A stretch of 35,646 nucleotides of DNA from Deltaproteobacteria bacterium (GTDB lineage: Bacteria; Myxococcota; B64-G9). A model generated the notes under the pieces. The model worked only from the letters and a program-made list of their open reading frames with translations. It had not been told where the DNA came from and searched no databases. The DNA is taken from the NCBI GenBank assembly GCA_016935365.1, contig JAFGRB010000367.1:1-35646 (forward strand), in the 5' to 3' direction. The translations under genes were made by a program, and so were the position numbers. Of the stretch, positions 7,436 to 15,080 are shown piece after piece (positions within the stretch are counted from its first letter, which is position 1; the number at the start of each line of letters is the position of its first letter).

Positions 7436-8764
7436 ATGCATCTGCTTGCAATCGAGCCTCGCTTGCACGATGATGCCCTCATGGCCCTGGTCTACTTCCC
7501 CCATGGCAAGACGGTGCTGACGGGCCGGTCATGGGATGACGATCTCGTCCAGGATGTGGACGGGCTTCTGGAGCAGGGCGAGTGCCCCAATGGCTGGCTC
7601 GAGCTGGAGACGCCCGACGCGCGGCTGATCTGCCTCTTCCACCAGTCGCGGCCCCACATCTCCGGTCTGGTCGAAGAGGATGCCTTCGCCTGGGTGCCGC
7701 TGATCGACTTCCCCATCCGAGCTGGCCAGCTCGAAGGCGCCGTCTGCAGCGTGCACCAGTCGGATCCGGTCCAGGTCCTGCTGCTGGCTGTCCATTTTCG
7801 CAACCGCCCTGCCCTGCAGGCACCGACCGACCTGATCGAGCTGGCCTACGTGCTCAAGGCGCTGGCGGACAAGGGCCGGGACGCGGCCCTGTCTCTCGAG
7901 CGCGACGGGGTCCGCACGCTGCTCTTCCTCCAGAAAGGCCAACCGGCCCGGGTCTACTTCGGCAACCCGGCGCAGGATCCCGGCTCCGGCTCGGTGGCCG
8001 AGCGCTTCGTCTCCCACGCCTTCGATCCCGAGGCGCCGGTGGGCAGGCTGGAGGTCTTCCACCACCTGGCCATCGAGCCCGATCCGGACGCTGGCCGCCC
8101 GCTCGGCGAGCTGGCCGACGAGGCCAAGCCTCCTCCGCCGACCAACATCGTGGTCCGGCTCGGGGGCCGGGTCGTGCTGCAGCGTCCCTTCATCCCCCCG
8201 GAGCTCCTGGTCGGCCGCGACCACAAGTGCGGCCTGATCCTCGACAACCTGAGCGTCAGCCGCAGGCACGCCCGGCTGAGCTGGGAGCGGGGCCAGTTCG
8301 TCATCGAGGATCTCGGCTCGGCCAACGGCACCTCGGTCAACGGGCAGCGCATCGAGCGCAAGGAGATCAAGTTCGAGGACCGGATCACGACCGGCAAGTT
8401 CGATCTCAGCCTGGTGGAACCTCCGGACATCTCGCACCCGGACGCGACCGTGCTCATGCTCCCCAAGGCCGCTGACGATTCCCCGCTGCACCTGCTCGGC
8501 GAGGACGGCTCGATCGCGCTCGGAGAGGAGACCACGCTCGGCAAGGCCCAGGGAGTGGACGTGCGGCTGCGCGGACTGCTGATCAAGCCGGTCCACGCCC
8601 GAATCAAGAGCGAGGGCAACGGCATCTACCGCCTGTTCAGCCCGGGTGGACCCGTGCTGCTCAACGGGCAGAAGATCCAGAGCGCCTTCGTCCACGAGGG
8701 CGACGAGCTGGTCATCGGCCGCAACCGCTTTCGCTTCGTCGCCCAGCCCGGGCAGGAGGGTTGA
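7436..8764 (+). CDS. FHA-domain protein with two forkhead-associated domains
   Basis: 442 residues from ATG 7436. Residues 1 to about 215 form an unassigned alpha/beta domain with hydrophobic strands. Residues about 235-325 are a complete FHA domain: LLVGRDHKC, LSVSRRHARL, IEDLGSANGTSVNG. Residues about 345-440 are a second, weaker FHA domain (TTLGKAQGVDVRLRG, IKPVHARI, VLLNGQKI, DELVIGRNRFRFV) lacking the Ser-Arg-x-x-His form. FHA domains bind phosphothreonine peptides, so this protein may read a Ser/Thr kinase signal. The start is uncertain: ATG 7436 has AAGG at five bases, 7388 is the longest frame but would contain the divergent operon's promoter, and 7481 lacks a ribosome site. It converges on the lipoprotein gene with a 5-base gap. 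Confidence 0.88.
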   Translation: MHLLAIEPRLHDDALMALVYFPHGKTVLTGRSWDDDLVQDVDGLLEQGECPNGWLELETPDARLICLFHQSRPHISGLVEEDAFAWVPLIDFPIRAGQLEGAVCSVHQSDPVQVLLLAVHFRNRPALQAPTDLIELAYVLKALADKGRDAALSLERDGVRTLLFLQKGQPARVYFGNPAQDPGSGSVAERFVSHAFDPEAPVGRLEVFHHLAIEPDPDAGRPLGELADEAKPPPPTNIVVRLGGRVVLQRPFIPPELLVGRDHKCGLILDNLSVSRRHARLSWERGQFVIEDLGSANGTSVNGQRIERKEIKFEDRITTGKFDLSLVEPPDISHPDATVLMLPKAADDSPLHLLGEDGSIALGEETTLGKAQGVDVRLRGLLIKPVHARIKSEGNGIYRLFSPGGPVLLNGQKIQSAFVHEGDELVIGRNRFRFVAQPGQEG

Positions 8765-8769
8765 TCGGG

Positions 8770-9897
8770 CTACCAGCGGCGGACATCCCGCCGCCTGCGC
8801 TTGCGGGGCTTCTTCTTCTTCCCTTTGGCTTTCTTCTTTCCGAGAGACGCCTTGAGCTGCTCGATGCCGTCGGCGGCGCTCTTGCAGTGGCGCTCCAGCC
8901 AGGCGGCGCTGCGCTTCTTCTTCTTGTAGCTGGTATCGAGCTTGCGCCACTTTTCGCCCAACCCGAACAGCTCCACGAGCCCCGCAGCGCACTCGCCGTA
9001 CTTCACCTTGGCCTGGTCCAGCATGCGTCGGCCCGCCTTCAGATCCCGGGAGCTTTGCGCCTGCGAGCTGAGCCGATCGGCTTCCCGGAGCTCGTCCAGG
9101 GCGCGCAGCAGTCGGAATCGCGCCCTGCGCTCATGGAGCTTGCCCTCCATCTCGGCCAGCTCGCCCTGCAGGCCGGCGGCGTATCGGGTCCACTCGGGAT
9201 CGCCGCCGAAGTCCCCCTGGGATTTCAGATTGCGCTTCAGCCAGTCCAGCTCCGCGACCGCCTTCTTCCAGGCGCCCTCCTCGAAGTGCCGCTCGAGCCC
9301 GGCGAGCGTGGAGCGGAGCGCCGCCTTGCGGGCGTCGAGACCCTTGCCCACTTTTCGGATCCGCGCGAGCCTCACGGGCCGCGAGAGCTTCTCGTCCAGC
9401 TTGCTCAGCGCCTCGGGGGCGCTGTCGATGTTCATCTTCAGCGGCAGGTAATCCTCGCGGTGCTCGATCTCCGGCTTGCAGCGCTTGAACTCCACCCGCG
9501 CTGCGTCGAGGCTCTCCTTGGCCTCGTCCCGCTCGGCAGCGCGGATCAGCTCGAAAAAACGCACCATCTTCAGGCTGACCGAGCCGAAGCAGAGATCGGA
9601 GCCCGCCTGCTTCACGGACGCCTCGAGCTCGCTCATCTCCGGATAGGCCGCCAGCACCTGGCGGTTTTCCGCCAGGACCTCTCGGGCCTCCCCGTACTCG
9701 TCGTTGGCCTTGTCCACGTCCCTCGCCTGGAGGGCTCCGCGCATGTTGCGCAGGTGCTTCTCCACGGCGTTGACGTGTCCCTGGACCTCGTCGACGTTCA
9801 CCCCGCCGCCCCTGTGCCCGCTGCAGGCGACGAGAAGCAGCGCGCACAGGCCCGCCGACAGCAATCGAGCGCGTTGCAGCAACGCGGGCGTTTCCAT
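8770..9897 (-). CDS. Coiled-coil lipoprotein with basic C-terminal tail
   Basis: 375 residues. A signal peptide ends in the lipobox LLVAC (Cys25), so it is a predicted lipoprotein. The mature part is almost wholly charged helix with repeated short helical pairs (for example AVEKHLRNMRGALQARDVDKANDEY), suggesting a helical-repeat or coiled-coil rod. The last 30 residues are strongly basic (KKKAKGKKKKPRKRRRR), which could contact nucleic acid, phospholipid or polyanionic polysaccharide. No enzyme motif is seen. It starts 14 bases after the M20 amidohydrolase stop and is probably co-transcribed with it. The function is not recognised. Confidence 0.78.
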   Translation of the reverse strand: METPALLQRARLLSAGLCALLLVACSGHRGGGVNVDEVQGHVNAVEKHLRNMRGALQARDVDKANDEYGEAREVLAENRQVLAAYPEMSELEASVKQAGSDLCFGSVSLKMVRFFELIRAAERDEAKESLDAARVEFKRCKPEIEHREDYLPLKMNIDSAPEALSKLDEKLSRPVRLARIRKVGKGLDARKAALRSTLAGLERHFEEGAWKKAVAELDWLKRNLKSQGDFGGDPEWTRYAAGLQGELAEMEGKLHERRARFRLLRALDELREADRLSSQAQSSRDLKAGRRMLDQAKVKYGECAAGLVELFGLGEKWRKLDTSYKKKKRSAAWLERHCKSAADGIEQLKASLGKKKAKGKKKKPRKRRRRDVRRW

Positions 9898-9911
9898 CTT
9901 CTCTTTCCCGC

Positions 9912-11096
9912 TCAGGTCCCGGGAGCTCGTTCCAGAAAGCTCCTCAAGACGTTGTATACGAGCAGCACCCCGGGCTCAAGTGCCTGGTGGCCGAAGTCGA
10001 ATCCACCCGTGTGCAGGGCCTGGTCCGTCTCCACGCCCAGCCGGATCGTGCAGCCCGGCACACCGCCCGCCTCCTCGAGGTAGAAGCCGAAGTCGTCGCC
10101 GCCCATGGTCAGCTCCGCCGTCTCGCCCACCCGGTCCGCGCCGAGCAGCTCGCCCCCGACCCGCCGGGCGAGCGCGAGCAGGGCCGGATCGTTGCACACC
10201 CGCGGGTAGCTGTCGATCAGCTCCACGCGCGCCTGGCCCCCGAGCCCCCGGGCGGTCGAGACGGCGATCCGCTCCAGGGCGGCCAGGACCTGCTGCCGGA
10301 CGGCGGGCTGCCGCGTGCGGACGGTTCCGCCGAGCACGGCCCGATCGGCGATCACGTTGCGCGCCCGGCCCGCCTGGAACGATCCGAAGCTGACCACCAC
10401 CGGCTCCGACGGCGCGATCTCCCGGCTGCGGATCTGCTGGAGCTGGCAGATGATGTGGCTGCCGATGACGACCGCATCGACGCCGGTATGCGGGTATGCG
10501 CCGTGGGCCGCGCGGCCGGTAATGAGGATGTCGACGCCGTCGGCATAGGCGCTGGGCATCGGATCGAGGGCGATCCGTCCGGTACCGAGCTGGGGCCTGG
10601 CGTGGAGGGTGTAGATCGCGTCGACGTCCGGATCGCGAAGCACGCCCGCCTCGATCATGCGCTCGGCGCCGCCGAGCTTCTCCTCCGAGGGCTGGAAGAT
10701 GAGCTTCACGCTGCCCGCGAACTCCCGCCGGCACGCCGCGAGCAGCTCGGCCGCCCCGAGCGCGATGGCCATGTGGCCGTCGTGGCCGCAGGCGTGCATG
10801 ACGCCCTCGTGGATCGACGCGAAAGCCAGGCCGGTCGACTCCTGGATGGGCAGCGCGTCCATCTCCGCCCGGAAGGCCACCACCGGCCCGGGCTTCCCGC
10901 GCAGCAGGGCCACCACCCCGGTGCCGGCCACGCCGCAGTCGAGCGCGTCCGGCGCGAGCGGCTCGAGCCAGCGCCGGATCCGCTCGGCCGTCTCGTGCTC
11001 GGCGAAGCCCAGCTCGGCGTGCCGGTGCAGATCCTCGCGCAGCGCGCGCAGCCGGGAGACGAAGCCCGGATCCAGCTTTCGAAGCAGCTCGGCCAT
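9912..11096 (-). CDS. M20-family amidohydrolase (hippurate hydrolase/aminoacylase type)
   Basis: 394 residues, the usual length of M20D amidohydrolases. Motifs in order: LHRHAELGF (residues 23-31), FRAEMDALPI (about 75-84), metal-ligand MHACGHDGHMA (His101, Cys103, His105, His108), FQPSEEKLGG (catalytic Glu138/139), the dimerisation-domain GRAAHGAYPH, and TMGGDDFGFY near the C-terminus. Relatives hydrolyse N-acyl amino acids or similar amides such as hippurate, IAA-conjugates or N-acetyl-diaminopimelate; the exact substrate is not visible. The start MAELL (11096) has AAGG six bases upstream; an in-frame ATG at 11138 would add 14 basic residues. It is the first gene of a two-gene unit with the lipoprotein. 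Confidence 0.92.
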   Translation of the reverse strand: MAELLRKLDPGFVSRLRALREDLHRHAELGFAEHETAERIRRWLEPLAPDALDCGVAGTGVVALLRGKPGPVVAFRAEMDALPIQESTGLAFASIHEGVMHACGHDGHMAIALGAAELLAACRREFAGSVKLIFQPSEEKLGGAERMIEAGVLRDPDVDAIYTLHARPQLGTGRIALDPMPSAYADGVDILITGRAAHGAYPHTGVDAVVIGSHIICQLQQIRSREIAPSEPVVVSFGSFQAGRARNVIADRAVLGGTVRTRQPAVRQQVLAALERIAVSTARGLGGQARVELIDSYPRVCNDPALLALARRVGGELLGADRVGETAELTMGGDDFGFYLEEAGGVPGCTIRLGVETDQALHTGGFDFGHQALEPGVLLVYNVLRSFLERAPGT

Positions 11097-11153
11097 GCCA
11101 GGCCTTCGCTTGTACACCCGGAGCCGGGCCCGCTTCAAGCGGCTTCAGCCCTT

Positions 11154-11261
11154 GGCCTTGCGCACATCTTCTCCGTCGCAAGGCCTTCCGCTGCGAAGCA
11201 GCGGGGGGAAAAAGCCTGGGGCTTCAGCCCCAGGCTATATCCCATCGCTGCTTCGCAGCGA
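11154..11261. repeat. Composite palindromic (REP/BIME-like) element
   Basis: Four stem-loops are packed in 108 bases: GGCCTTGCG (11154-11162) with 11177-11185; CCGCTGC (11188-11194) with 11198-11204; GCCTGGGGCT (11214-11223) with 11226-11235; and TCGCTGC (11245-11251) with 11255-11261. The second and fourth hairpins are exact inverted copies of each other (CGCTGCGAAGCAGCG at 11189-11203 and its reverse complement at 11246-11260), flanking the central 10-bp stem. This symmetric design is typical of bacterial interspersed mosaic or REP palindromes. It lies between the divergent M20 and lyase genes. Confidence 0.7.
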
Positions 11262-11344
11262 AGACCCGGATCCAGGGGTGAGACTGTACCATCTGGAACA
11301 GGAGAGCTAGACTGGAGATCCACGACTGCCACGGGAGCGAGCAA

Positions 11345-14300
11345 ATGAGAGCGCTCGGGATTGCGGCCTGGACCTGTATGCTCTTCGCGCTGGCATGCGG
11401 CGATGCCGCCACGGGCCCGGATGCGGGCGCGGACGCGGGCTGCGATGGGAGCGCGGACGCGGATGCTGGTGGTGATGCGGGTGCCGACGCAGGCGGCGAT
11501 GCGGTTGCCGACGCAGGCGGCGATGCCGGTGCCGACGCGGGCGGCGACGCCGGTGGCGATGCGGGTGCCGACGCGGGCGGCGATGGGAGCGCAGACGCGG
11601 GAGGTGATGCCGGTGCCGACGCGGGCGGCGACGCCGGTGGCGATGCGGGTGCCGACGCAGGCGGCGATGCCGGTGCCGACGCGGGAGGCGATACGGGCGG
11701 CGATCCGGCCTGGGATCCCTTTGTCGACGACTGCCCGGTACCGGACGTGCAGCTCGCCTGCCGCAGCTCTCGCCCGCGCATCGAGGGCCTGGCTCTCGAG
11801 ACCGACGGCTTCACGATCCGCTGGCGGGCCGGGCCAGACGAGGTGACCACCGGCTTCCAGGTCGAGTGGGCCCTGCCCGGGCTCGACTTCGAGCCGCTGG
11901 GCGCTCTGCAGCCCTCCTCCGCCACCCAGGCCCGCATCCGCACCGCGCTCGTACCCGGCCAGGCCTACCTGCTGCGGGTGGTCCCCGCCAGCGCGGGCCC
12001 CCTGCCGGGCACCGCCTCGCCCATCGCCGAGCTCGGGGTGCCGGCCGGCGATCCCGGCCGACCCCACCTGATCGCCTTGACACCCGAGACCTTCCCCGAG
12101 CCCTACGGGCCCGGCCTGCACCTGACCTTCGACCCGCCGGCGGGAGGCCAGACCGACATCGAGATCCAGTTCGGCACCGACGGCGAGACCTGGCCGATCG
12201 AGGCCCACACCGACCCCTCCCTGTATACCTTCCGCAACCTCCACGGCCCGCTCGGCGAGCCGGGCTCGGACTGCCTGGGCATCTACTTCCGCTGCCTGCC
12301 GGACGGGCAGCGCAGCTTCGCCCGCGCGCGCTGGGACGCGAGCAGCCCGTGGTCGAACATCGTCACCGGCGTGGTGACCCGCTACCGGCACCCGCGGACC
12401 TTCCTCTCGCCCGAGGATCTGGAGGCGATGCGGCTTCGCTACCGGGGTGCGGCCGACCTCGTCGCCTACCGTGTCTGGGCCGCCGGCCAGGTCGCCCCGT
12501 GGCTGGGCGAGGCGGTATCGCTGCCCGCTCCGTACGCGGACGAGAGCGCGCACCTGGAGTGGGGCCAGAAGGCCTACCTGCTCGCCCTGCACGGCCTGCT
12601 GGCCGACGAGCCGGCCTGCATCGATCAGGCGGCCGAGATCCTTCGCGCCTACGCCGTCCTGCTCGACGGCTTCGCGCCCAGCCAGACCTTCAACTGGGGG
12701 ATCGTGGTGGCCAACCAGCTCCGCGAGGCCGTCTGGGTCGAGCAGCTGGCGCTGGCCTACGACTTCGTCATGGCCGCGGGCGCGCTCGCCGAGGCGGATG
12801 CCGCCGCATTTCGCGAGCACGTGCTTCGCAAGGCCATCTCGCAGTTCGACTTCCGCGAGCTCTCCAACCACCAGATCTGGCACCTGGCCGCGCGGGCCGC
12901 GGCGGCCTGCGCGCTCGGCGAGCGCCCCCTCTTGGAGGACGCGATCGACGGCAGCGGAGCGGAGAACGACTGCGGCTGGACATGCCAGATCTCGGAGGCC
13001 TTCCACGACGACGGACTGCACTGGGAGCGCAGCCCGGGCTATGACATGTACTCGCTGCGGCCCATGCTGCACATCGCCCAGCTGGCCCGCACCTGGAAGC
13101 TCGACATCGAGGCCCGCCCGGCGCCGGACGGGACCGGCTACGACGGCGACAGCGGGCCGCGGGATCTCTTCGACTGCCTGGACGGCACCTGGCGCCAGCT
13201 CCTGCCGGGCGACTTCTACCCCGCCTGGGGCGACTCCCACTTCGACTTCGGGCCGGCCAACACGAGCAGCCGCCAGGTCTACCGTCTGGCCTACTCCCTG
13301 TATGGCGATGCGGCCTTTGCCATGCTCGGGCTCGGCAGCCGGTGCACGGCCCGGGACGGCAGCCTCCAGGCCGCGCCGCCGTGGAAGCAGTGGACCGCTT
13401 CCGGCTACGAGACCGATCTGCGCGTCACGCTGCGGGGCTGCGATCCCGGGATCGACGGGCCGGTGCTGCGCCTGCAGCCGGAAGACCCCGCCTACGCCAC
13501 CCGGGGCTGCGTGCACCAGACCTTCGAGATCGAGCCGGGACCCGCGGCGTGCGTCTTCTCCGGCCGCGTCCGCGGGCGGGGCGTGGGGGCCGGGGGCTTC
13601 CGGCTGCGGCTCAAGTGCGAGCCCGACTGCGGAGACAACTACGTGCTGGAGCAGGGCGCAGACGAGCCCTGGGCGCCCTTCGAGGCGAGCTGGACACCGC
13701 CCGCTGCCGCCCAGCGGCTCAAGGTGGAGTACTTCCTGTGGAACGCAGCCGGCATCCTCGACCTGTGCGAGCTCTCCGCGCGCTGCGATGGAGTCGACGT
13801 CCTGCTCAACCCACGCCTCGCCACGCAGTCGGTGCTGGAGACCGGCGGGCAGCTGCTGATCGACTACCGGGACCCGCTTCCCGATCCCGGCGATCTGCAG
13901 CTCGGCTTCTGCTCGGCCTCCTTCGCCGCCACGGGCCAGGACAGCGCGGCCAGCTCGCTGGCCCCGAGCTCGGGCCGGGTAATGCTGCGCACGGGTCACG
14001 GGCGGGACGCGGCCGCGGCCACGCTGTTCTATGGGCCCTACGGCACCGGCCACGGCCACCCGGACATGCTGTCGATCATGTACACGGCGGGCGGCGCCCG
14101 GGCCCTGTGGGAGCACGGCACCACGACCTACGAGACCGATCCGCACCGCTACTGGATCAACAGCGCCATCTCCCACAACGCAGTCGTGCCGGACCGGCGC
14201 AACCAGCGACCGCAGGACCTGTCCCCGCACGGCTACTGGACCTCGTGGCCCGACCGCTGGGCGCGCGCCGAGCACGGCAGCCTGGTGGAGTACACCGCCG

Positions 14301-14929
14301 TCGGCGAGCTCGCCCGGGCCCGGGCCTCGGACCTGCTGATCCCCGACGCAAGCCGGGCCTACCCGGGCTTCGTCATGGACCGGACCGCGGTCCTGCACCG
14401 CGGCGTGCTGGCCGACAGGCTGGTGATCGAGCCGCAGGACGGCCAGCTGCACGAGTACCAGATGATCCAGCATGTCCTGGGCTCGCTCTCGACCGCTTCC
14501 CAGTTGGGCCTGCCCTGGACGGTCGGGCCGCATCCGCTGGGACGGGACGACGGGGACGCAGAGTGGGACCTCGACGAGATCGGCTATCGCTACCTCGAAG
14601 GCGTCCAGGCCCGCTGGCTCGAGCTGGGCGCGAGCGAGCAGGTCGAGCTGCTCTTCGACCTCGACGACGGCCCGGTCTTCCACCTGTGGATCGAGGGCCC
14701 CGGAACCCTCTACCTGGCTCGACCGCCGGGCATGCCGAGCGCGGCCGAGCTGGACATGGTCGTGCTGCTGAGAGAGCAGGTCGGACCGGCCACCTTCTGG
14801 CACCTGGGCTGGGTCGAGGGCGCGACGTCAACGGTCGCATCTCCCGTACCTGTCTGGTCCGGCAGCAGTCTGATCGCCATCGACGCCAGCCTGGACGGGG
14901 TGGCGGAGAGAATACCGTTCGAGCCATGA
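11345..14929 (+). CDS. Heparinase II/III-like polysaccharide lyase lipoprotein
   Basis: 1194 residues. Signal peptide with lipobox LFALAC, then an Asp-Ala-Gly-Gly repeat linker (about 25-120). Residues about 140-330 look like one or two fibronectin-III-type domains. A (alpha/alpha)-toroid follows (about 340-700) with SNHQIWHLAA (Asn508, His509) and HWERSPGYDMYSL (Tyr566), matching the Asn/His/Tyr catalytic set of heparinase II/III and alginate-lyase-like families. Residues about 711-835 form a beta-rich carbohydrate-binding-like module (VFSGRVRGRGV, FRLRLKCEPDCGDNYVLE) lying between toroid and beta-sandwich. The C-terminal sandwich has GHGHPDMLSIMY (His903, His905), WEHGTTTY and SHNAVVPD. It probably cleaves uronic-acid polysaccharides by beta-elimination at the cell surface; the substrate is unknown. 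GGGAG lies about seven bases before the ATG. Confidence 0.85.
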   Translation: MRALGIAAWTCMLFALACGDAATGPDAGADAGCDGSADADAGGDAGADAGGDAVADAGGDAGADAGGDAGGDAGADAGGDGSADAGGDAGADAGGDAGGDAGADAGGDAGADAGGDTGGDPAWDPFVDDCPVPDVQLACRSSRPRIEGLALETDGFTIRWRAGPDEVTTGFQVEWALPGLDFEPLGALQPSSATQARIRTALVPGQAYLLRVVPASAGPLPGTASPIAELGVPAGDPGRPHLIALTPETFPEPYGPGLHLTFDPPAGGQTDIEIQFGTDGETWPIEAHTDPSLYTFRNLHGPLGEPGSDCLGIYFRCLPDGQRSFARARWDASSPWSNIVTGVVTRYRHPRTFLSPEDLEAMRLRYRGAADLVAYRVWAAGQVAPWLGEAVSLPAPYADESAHLEWGQKAYLLALHGLLADEPACIDQAAEILRAYAVLLDGFAPSQTFNWGIVVANQLREAVWVEQLALAYDFVMAAGALAEADAAAFREHVLRKAISQFDFRELSNHQIWHLAARAAAACALGERPLLEDAIDGSGAENDCGWTCQISEAFHDDGLHWERSPGYDMYSLRPMLHIAQLARTWKLDIEARPAPDGTGYDGDSGPRDLFDCLDGTWRQLLPGDFYPAWGDSHFDFGPANTSSRQVYRLAYSLYGDAAFAMLGLGSRCTARDGSLQAAPPWKQWTASGYETDLRVTLRGCDPGIDGPVLRLQPEDPAYATRGCVHQTFEIEPGPAACVFSGRVRGRGVGAGGFRLRLKCEPDCGDNYVLEQGADEPWAPFEASWTPPAAAQRLKVEYFLWNAAGILDLCELSARCDGVDVLLNPRLATQSVLETGGQLLIDYRDPLPDPGDLQLGFCSASFAATGQDSAASSLAPSSGRVMLRTGHGRDAAAATLFYGPYGTGHGHPDMLSIMYTAGGARALWEHGTTTYETDPHRYWINSAISHNAVVPDRRNQRPQDLSPHGYWTSWPDRWARAEHGSLVEYTAVGELARARASDLLIPDASRAYPGFVMDRTAVLHRGVLADRLVIEPQDGQLHEYQMIQHVLGSLSTASQLGLPWTVGPHPLGRDDGDAEWDLDEIGYRYLEGVQARWLELGASEQVELLFDLDDGPVFHLWIEGPGTLYLARPPGMPSAAELDMVVLLREQVGPATFWHLGWVEGATSTVASPVPVWSGSSLIAIDASLDGVAERIPFEP
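11417..11706 (+). repeat. In-gene tandem repeat coding Asp-Ala-Gly-Gly linker
   Basis: Imperfect 12-base units (GAC/T GCG/C GG-) repeat through this stretch and encode the flexible acidic linker between lipobox and catalytic part. Such near-identical units are prone to slippage, so copy number may differ between strains. Confidence 0.75.
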
Positions 14930-14951
14930 TGGGGCATGCAGAGGTCTTTTT

Positions 14952-14971
14952 CGATAATCTGGCGATTATCG
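14952..14971. promoter_or_regulatory. Perfect 8-bp inverted repeat in the lyase/beta-helix intergenic region
   Basis: CGATAATC (14952-14959) and GATTATCG (14964-14971) flank TGGC. The left arm contains a GATAAT that could serve as a -10 element, but no convincing -35 lies upstream. It may be an operator for the gene at 15081 or a weak terminator for the lyase gene. The rest of 14930-15080 shows only a possible TATACC at 15047. Confidence 0.45.
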
Positions 14972-15080
14972 ACACCCTCTCAAGGGGGAGATGGATTTTC
15001 CAATGTGCACAGAGTGTTATCCGTCCCTCCCCAGCGCGGATTGCTCTATACCATGCGATCGAGCACGGAGGTCGTCTGTC

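Noticed and set aside
11135..14803. A 1222-residue open frame on the minus strand opposite the lyase gene
   Set aside because: It is the reverse-strand shadow of the GC-rich lyase gene. It contains repeats such as ARVGTGI that mirror the DAGG codons, has no domain motifs, and the plus strand has a full signal peptide, lipobox and catalytic motifs.
14991..15080. Upstream start of the beta-helix protein at 14991
   Set aside because: It would add 30 residues before a clean signal peptide; the ATG at 15081 has GGAGG at nine bases.
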